From Sphingobium yanoikuyae (lineage in GTDB: Bacteria; Pseudomonadota; Alphaproteobacteria; Sphingomonadales; Sphingomonadaceae): a stretch of 64,000 bases of DNA. A program made the translations under genes and the position numbers. A model generated the notes under the pieces. The model did not search any database. It was not told the origin of the DNA and saw nothing but the letters and a program-made list of their open reading frames with translations. The stretch covers positions 4,781,001 to 4,845,000 of the forward strand of contig NZ_CP053021.1 of the NCBI RefSeq assembly GCF_013001025.1. Direction: 5' to 3'. Every line of letters starts with the position of its first letter. Position 1 is the first letter of the stretch. Positions 62,489 through 64,000 of this stretch are shown here, one piece after another.

Positions 62489-62622
62489 GGCGAACCGGGT
62501 CGCGCAATCGGTGGACGCTTCACGCTTCGGTTCCCCCGGCGGCTCGAATTCTGCTAATCTCGCATGTGCGCCGTGGTGGTGGTGGTGGCGCGTCCGTCTG
62601 ACATTCGACGAAAGACACCACC

Positions 62623-63063
62623 ATGATCTTCATCGGCATTCTCCTCAGCATCGCCGCCATCGGCTTCCTCTGCTGGCTCCTTTTCACGCTTGCGGTGTTC
62701 GCTCTCCCGTTCATCGCGGGCGTGACTGCCGGCACATGGGCCTATGGCACCGGCGCGGGCTGGCTCGGCGCGATTGTCGTCGGCTTTGTTGCCGCCGGCC
62801 TGACCTTCGGCATCGGCCAATTCCTGCTCGCCACCGTCCGTCCGACCTGGCCACGCCTGCTCATCGCCGCAGCGTTCGTCGCCCCGGCCATCGTCGCCGG
62901 ATTCCATGCCACCCATGGCATCGTGAAACACACCATGCCATCGGAGACATGGCAGACCGTGTTCTCGGTCATCGGAGCGATCGCGGTCGGCATCGTCGCC
63001 TTCGTGCGCATCACTGGAATGGCGGCCTCCGACCCATCTGCCGGGCATGTGTCCCACGCCTAA
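62623..63063 (+). CDS. Hypothetical four-helix membrane protein
   Basis: The 146-residue product has helices at about 2-35 (IFIGILLSIAAIGFLCWLLF), 42-65 (WLGAIVVGFVAAGLTFGIG), 76-95 (LLIAAAFVAPAIVAGFHA) and 110-130 (VFSVIGAIAVGIVAFVRI). A histidine cluster HATHGIVKHTM lies between helices 3 and 4. Function unknown; it belongs to the cargo or backbone of the mobile element. The start at 62623 has no strong binding site. Confidence 0.75.
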   Translation: MIFIGILLSIAAIGFLCWLLFTLAVFALPFIAGVTAGTWAYGTGAGWLGAIVVGFVAAGLTFGIGQFLLATVRPTWPRLLIAAAFVAPAIVAGFHATHGIVKHTMPSETWQTVFSVIGAIAVGIVAFVRITGMAASDPSAGHVSHA

Positions 63064-63480
63064 ACCCGCAGCGCCCATCGCGGCGGGATCCAGCGGCACA
63101 TGCCTTTGTCCTCCACGCCATCTGGTCGCCCGATGGGGAAGCGGCGACGCGAAGCACCCGCTGCCCCCACCTGTCACGGAACGATGGAGCGCGTCGGGGC
63201 GGCAACGACATCGTGGCCGGCAACCCCTCAGCGTCGAGGCGTTCCGTCAGAGCTGGCGGAATGGCGAAATTCGCAGCGCAGGCCTGTTCGAGGGAGGTCT
63301 ACGCCTGTGATCGCCGGTCGGCCTTCCCGGGCCAATGCGAAGGTCGCCGCCGTCTCCGCCGTCGATCCGTCCAGCACCCGCGTCAAAACGTCCTCTTCAA
63401 TGGCCTGATCTGGCCGAAGGACGGCTTTGCCTCGAGCGCCTAAGCCACAACGGCTGGCCCCGACTTTCTTCCCCTGCCGG
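63064..63480. other. Stretch without a convincing gene
   Basis: About 415 bases between the membrane protein and the second family 2 leader. Several overlapping plus-strand frames of 80-100 codons exist, but they are Arg- and Pro-rich, lack binding sites and resemble no family. It may be a decayed gene. Confidence 0.4.
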
Positions 63481-63489
63481 CTGCGCCGT

Positions 63490-63635
63490 CATTCCTCGCG
63501 AAACAACAAAGTCGCGCCTGCGCCATCCTCCGCTTTGCTGCGGTCGCAAGCGATGTGTCGTCGCTCGCCTTCGTCCGGTCGATCGCCATCGAGGCCGCAA
63601 TGGTGCGGGCTCGAAACGGAAAACGGAGACTTACA
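63490..63635 (+). promoter_or_regulatory. Repeated leader, family 2, copy B (DUF736 gene)
   Basis: Contains TCGCGAAACAACAAAGTCGC (63495-63514), CGCCATCCTCCGCT (63521-63534) and CGAGGCCGCAATGGTGCGG (about 63,590-63,608), matching copy A block for block. The central block is 115 bases before the ATG here and 123 in copy A. CGGAGA near the ATG is the ribosome binding site. Confidence 0.7.
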
Positions 63636-63962
63636 ATGGCGACCATCGGCACCTTCAAGAAGACCGGCTCGAACGAATTCGGCGGCGAAATCGTCACCCT
63701 CAGCGTCCAGGCCAAAGGCGTGCGCATCGTCCCCGACCTGCGCGCCAGCGGCGAGAACGCCCCCAGCCACCGGGTCCTGGTCGGCCGCGCCGAGATCGGC
63801 GCCGCCTGGTCCAAGCGCTCCAACGAGGGCCGCGACTATCTGGGCCTCAAGCTCGACGATCCGAGCTTCAACGCTCCGATCTACGCCAACCTCTTCGATG
63901 ACGAGGACGGCGAAGGTTACTCGCTGATCTGGTCCCGCCCCAACGGCCGCCGCGCAGACTGA
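63636..63962 (+). CDS. DUF736 family protein
   Basis: The start MATIGTFKKTGSNEFGGEI (63636) follows the leader and a CGGAGA site; 108 residues. The family pattern is complete: IVTLSVQAKGVRIVPDLRASGENAPSHRVLVGRAEIGAAWSKRSNEGRDYLGLKLDDPSFNAPIYANLF. DUF736 proteins are small, probably beta-rich, and are near-constant members of alphaproteobacterial conjugative elements and plasmids; the role is unknown. It supports the mobile-element reading of this region. Confidence 0.95.
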   Translation: MATIGTFKKTGSNEFGGEIVTLSVQAKGVRIVPDLRASGENAPSHRVLVGRAEIGAAWSKRSNEGRDYLGLKLDDPSFNAPIYANLFDDEDGEGYSLIWSRPNGRRAD

Positions 63963-63975
63963 GGCGGCTTCACGA

Positions 63976-63999
63976 GGCCCCGGCCGAAAGGTCGGGGCC
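63976..63999 (+). terminator. Hairpin after the DUF736 gene
   Basis: GGCCCCGGCC-GAAAG-GTCGGGGCC is a strong hairpin 13 bases after the stop codon. The window ends here, so a following T-run cannot be checked. Confidence 0.65.
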
Positions 64000-64000
64000 G

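Noticed and set aside
63100..63408. 102-codon plus-strand frame between the membrane protein and DUF736 genes
   Set aside because: No binding site, biased Arg/Pro/Ser composition, overlaps two equally long frames; not supportable as a gene.

Overview
The window looks like chromosomal DNA of an alphaproteobacterium of the Sphingomonadaceae, most likely Sphingobium or a close relative. The basis is high G+C, a long TonB-dependent receptor, the block nadD-rsfS-rlmH-EnvC-like-CtpA, gltB-DUF2059-gltD, and small palindromic intergenic repeats of a sphingomonad type. The genus is inferred from gene content and style; no database was searched.

Positions 1-35,280 are ordinary core genome. In order they hold a truncated TonB-dependent receptor with a long leader, fdhD and an FdhF/YdeP-type molybdopterin oxidoreductase, tRNA-Leu(GAG), glutamate synthase (gltB, gltD), uppP, an NAD-binding epimerase-like protein, a TMEM165/GDT1 manganese exporter behind a yybP-ykoY manganese riboswitch, two tandem secreted paralogues of unknown function, coq7, dsbB, a CtpA-type protease, an M48 protease that looks inserted, an EnvC-like protein, rlmH, rsfS, nadD, an acyltransferase and rmuC. 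Then come a GlxA-type regulator facing a hydrolase/SDR/membrane-protein operon, an aminotransferase, a Tat-exported beta carbonic anhydrase, an amidohydrolase and a divergent LysR regulator.

At about 35,290-35,340 there is a long palindrome followed by an AT-rich, gene-free stretch. From there the content is accessory: a HipBA-like toxin-antitoxin pair; a probable operon of a DUF6088 (AbiEi-like) regulator, a DUF5131 three-cysteine protein and its partner TcmP, with a clean sigma70-like promoter under an inverted repeat; a nitric-oxide detoxification operon (truncated haemoglobin, DUF1971, CopD-like membrane protein, quinol-type norB) divergent from nsrR with two NsrR-like operators; and an IS1182-family transposase.

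From 46,300 to the right end lies the backbone of an integrative conjugative element or plasmid: ArdC-like antirestriction protein, ParB-like protein, three small co-transcribed genes, a strawberry-notch helicase/methylase-like gene, a Toprim protein, a DUF2493 protein, a FitAB-type toxin-antitoxin pair, small membrane proteins and a DUF736 protein. No integrase for the whole element, relaxase or type IV secretion genes fall inside the window. The strawberry-notch gene is split by a RIT (recombinase-in-trio) element carrying three overlapping tyrosine recombinase genes between palindromic ends. Two families of repeated 5' leader (three copies and two copies) precede backbone genes and suggest shared RNA- or DNA-level control.
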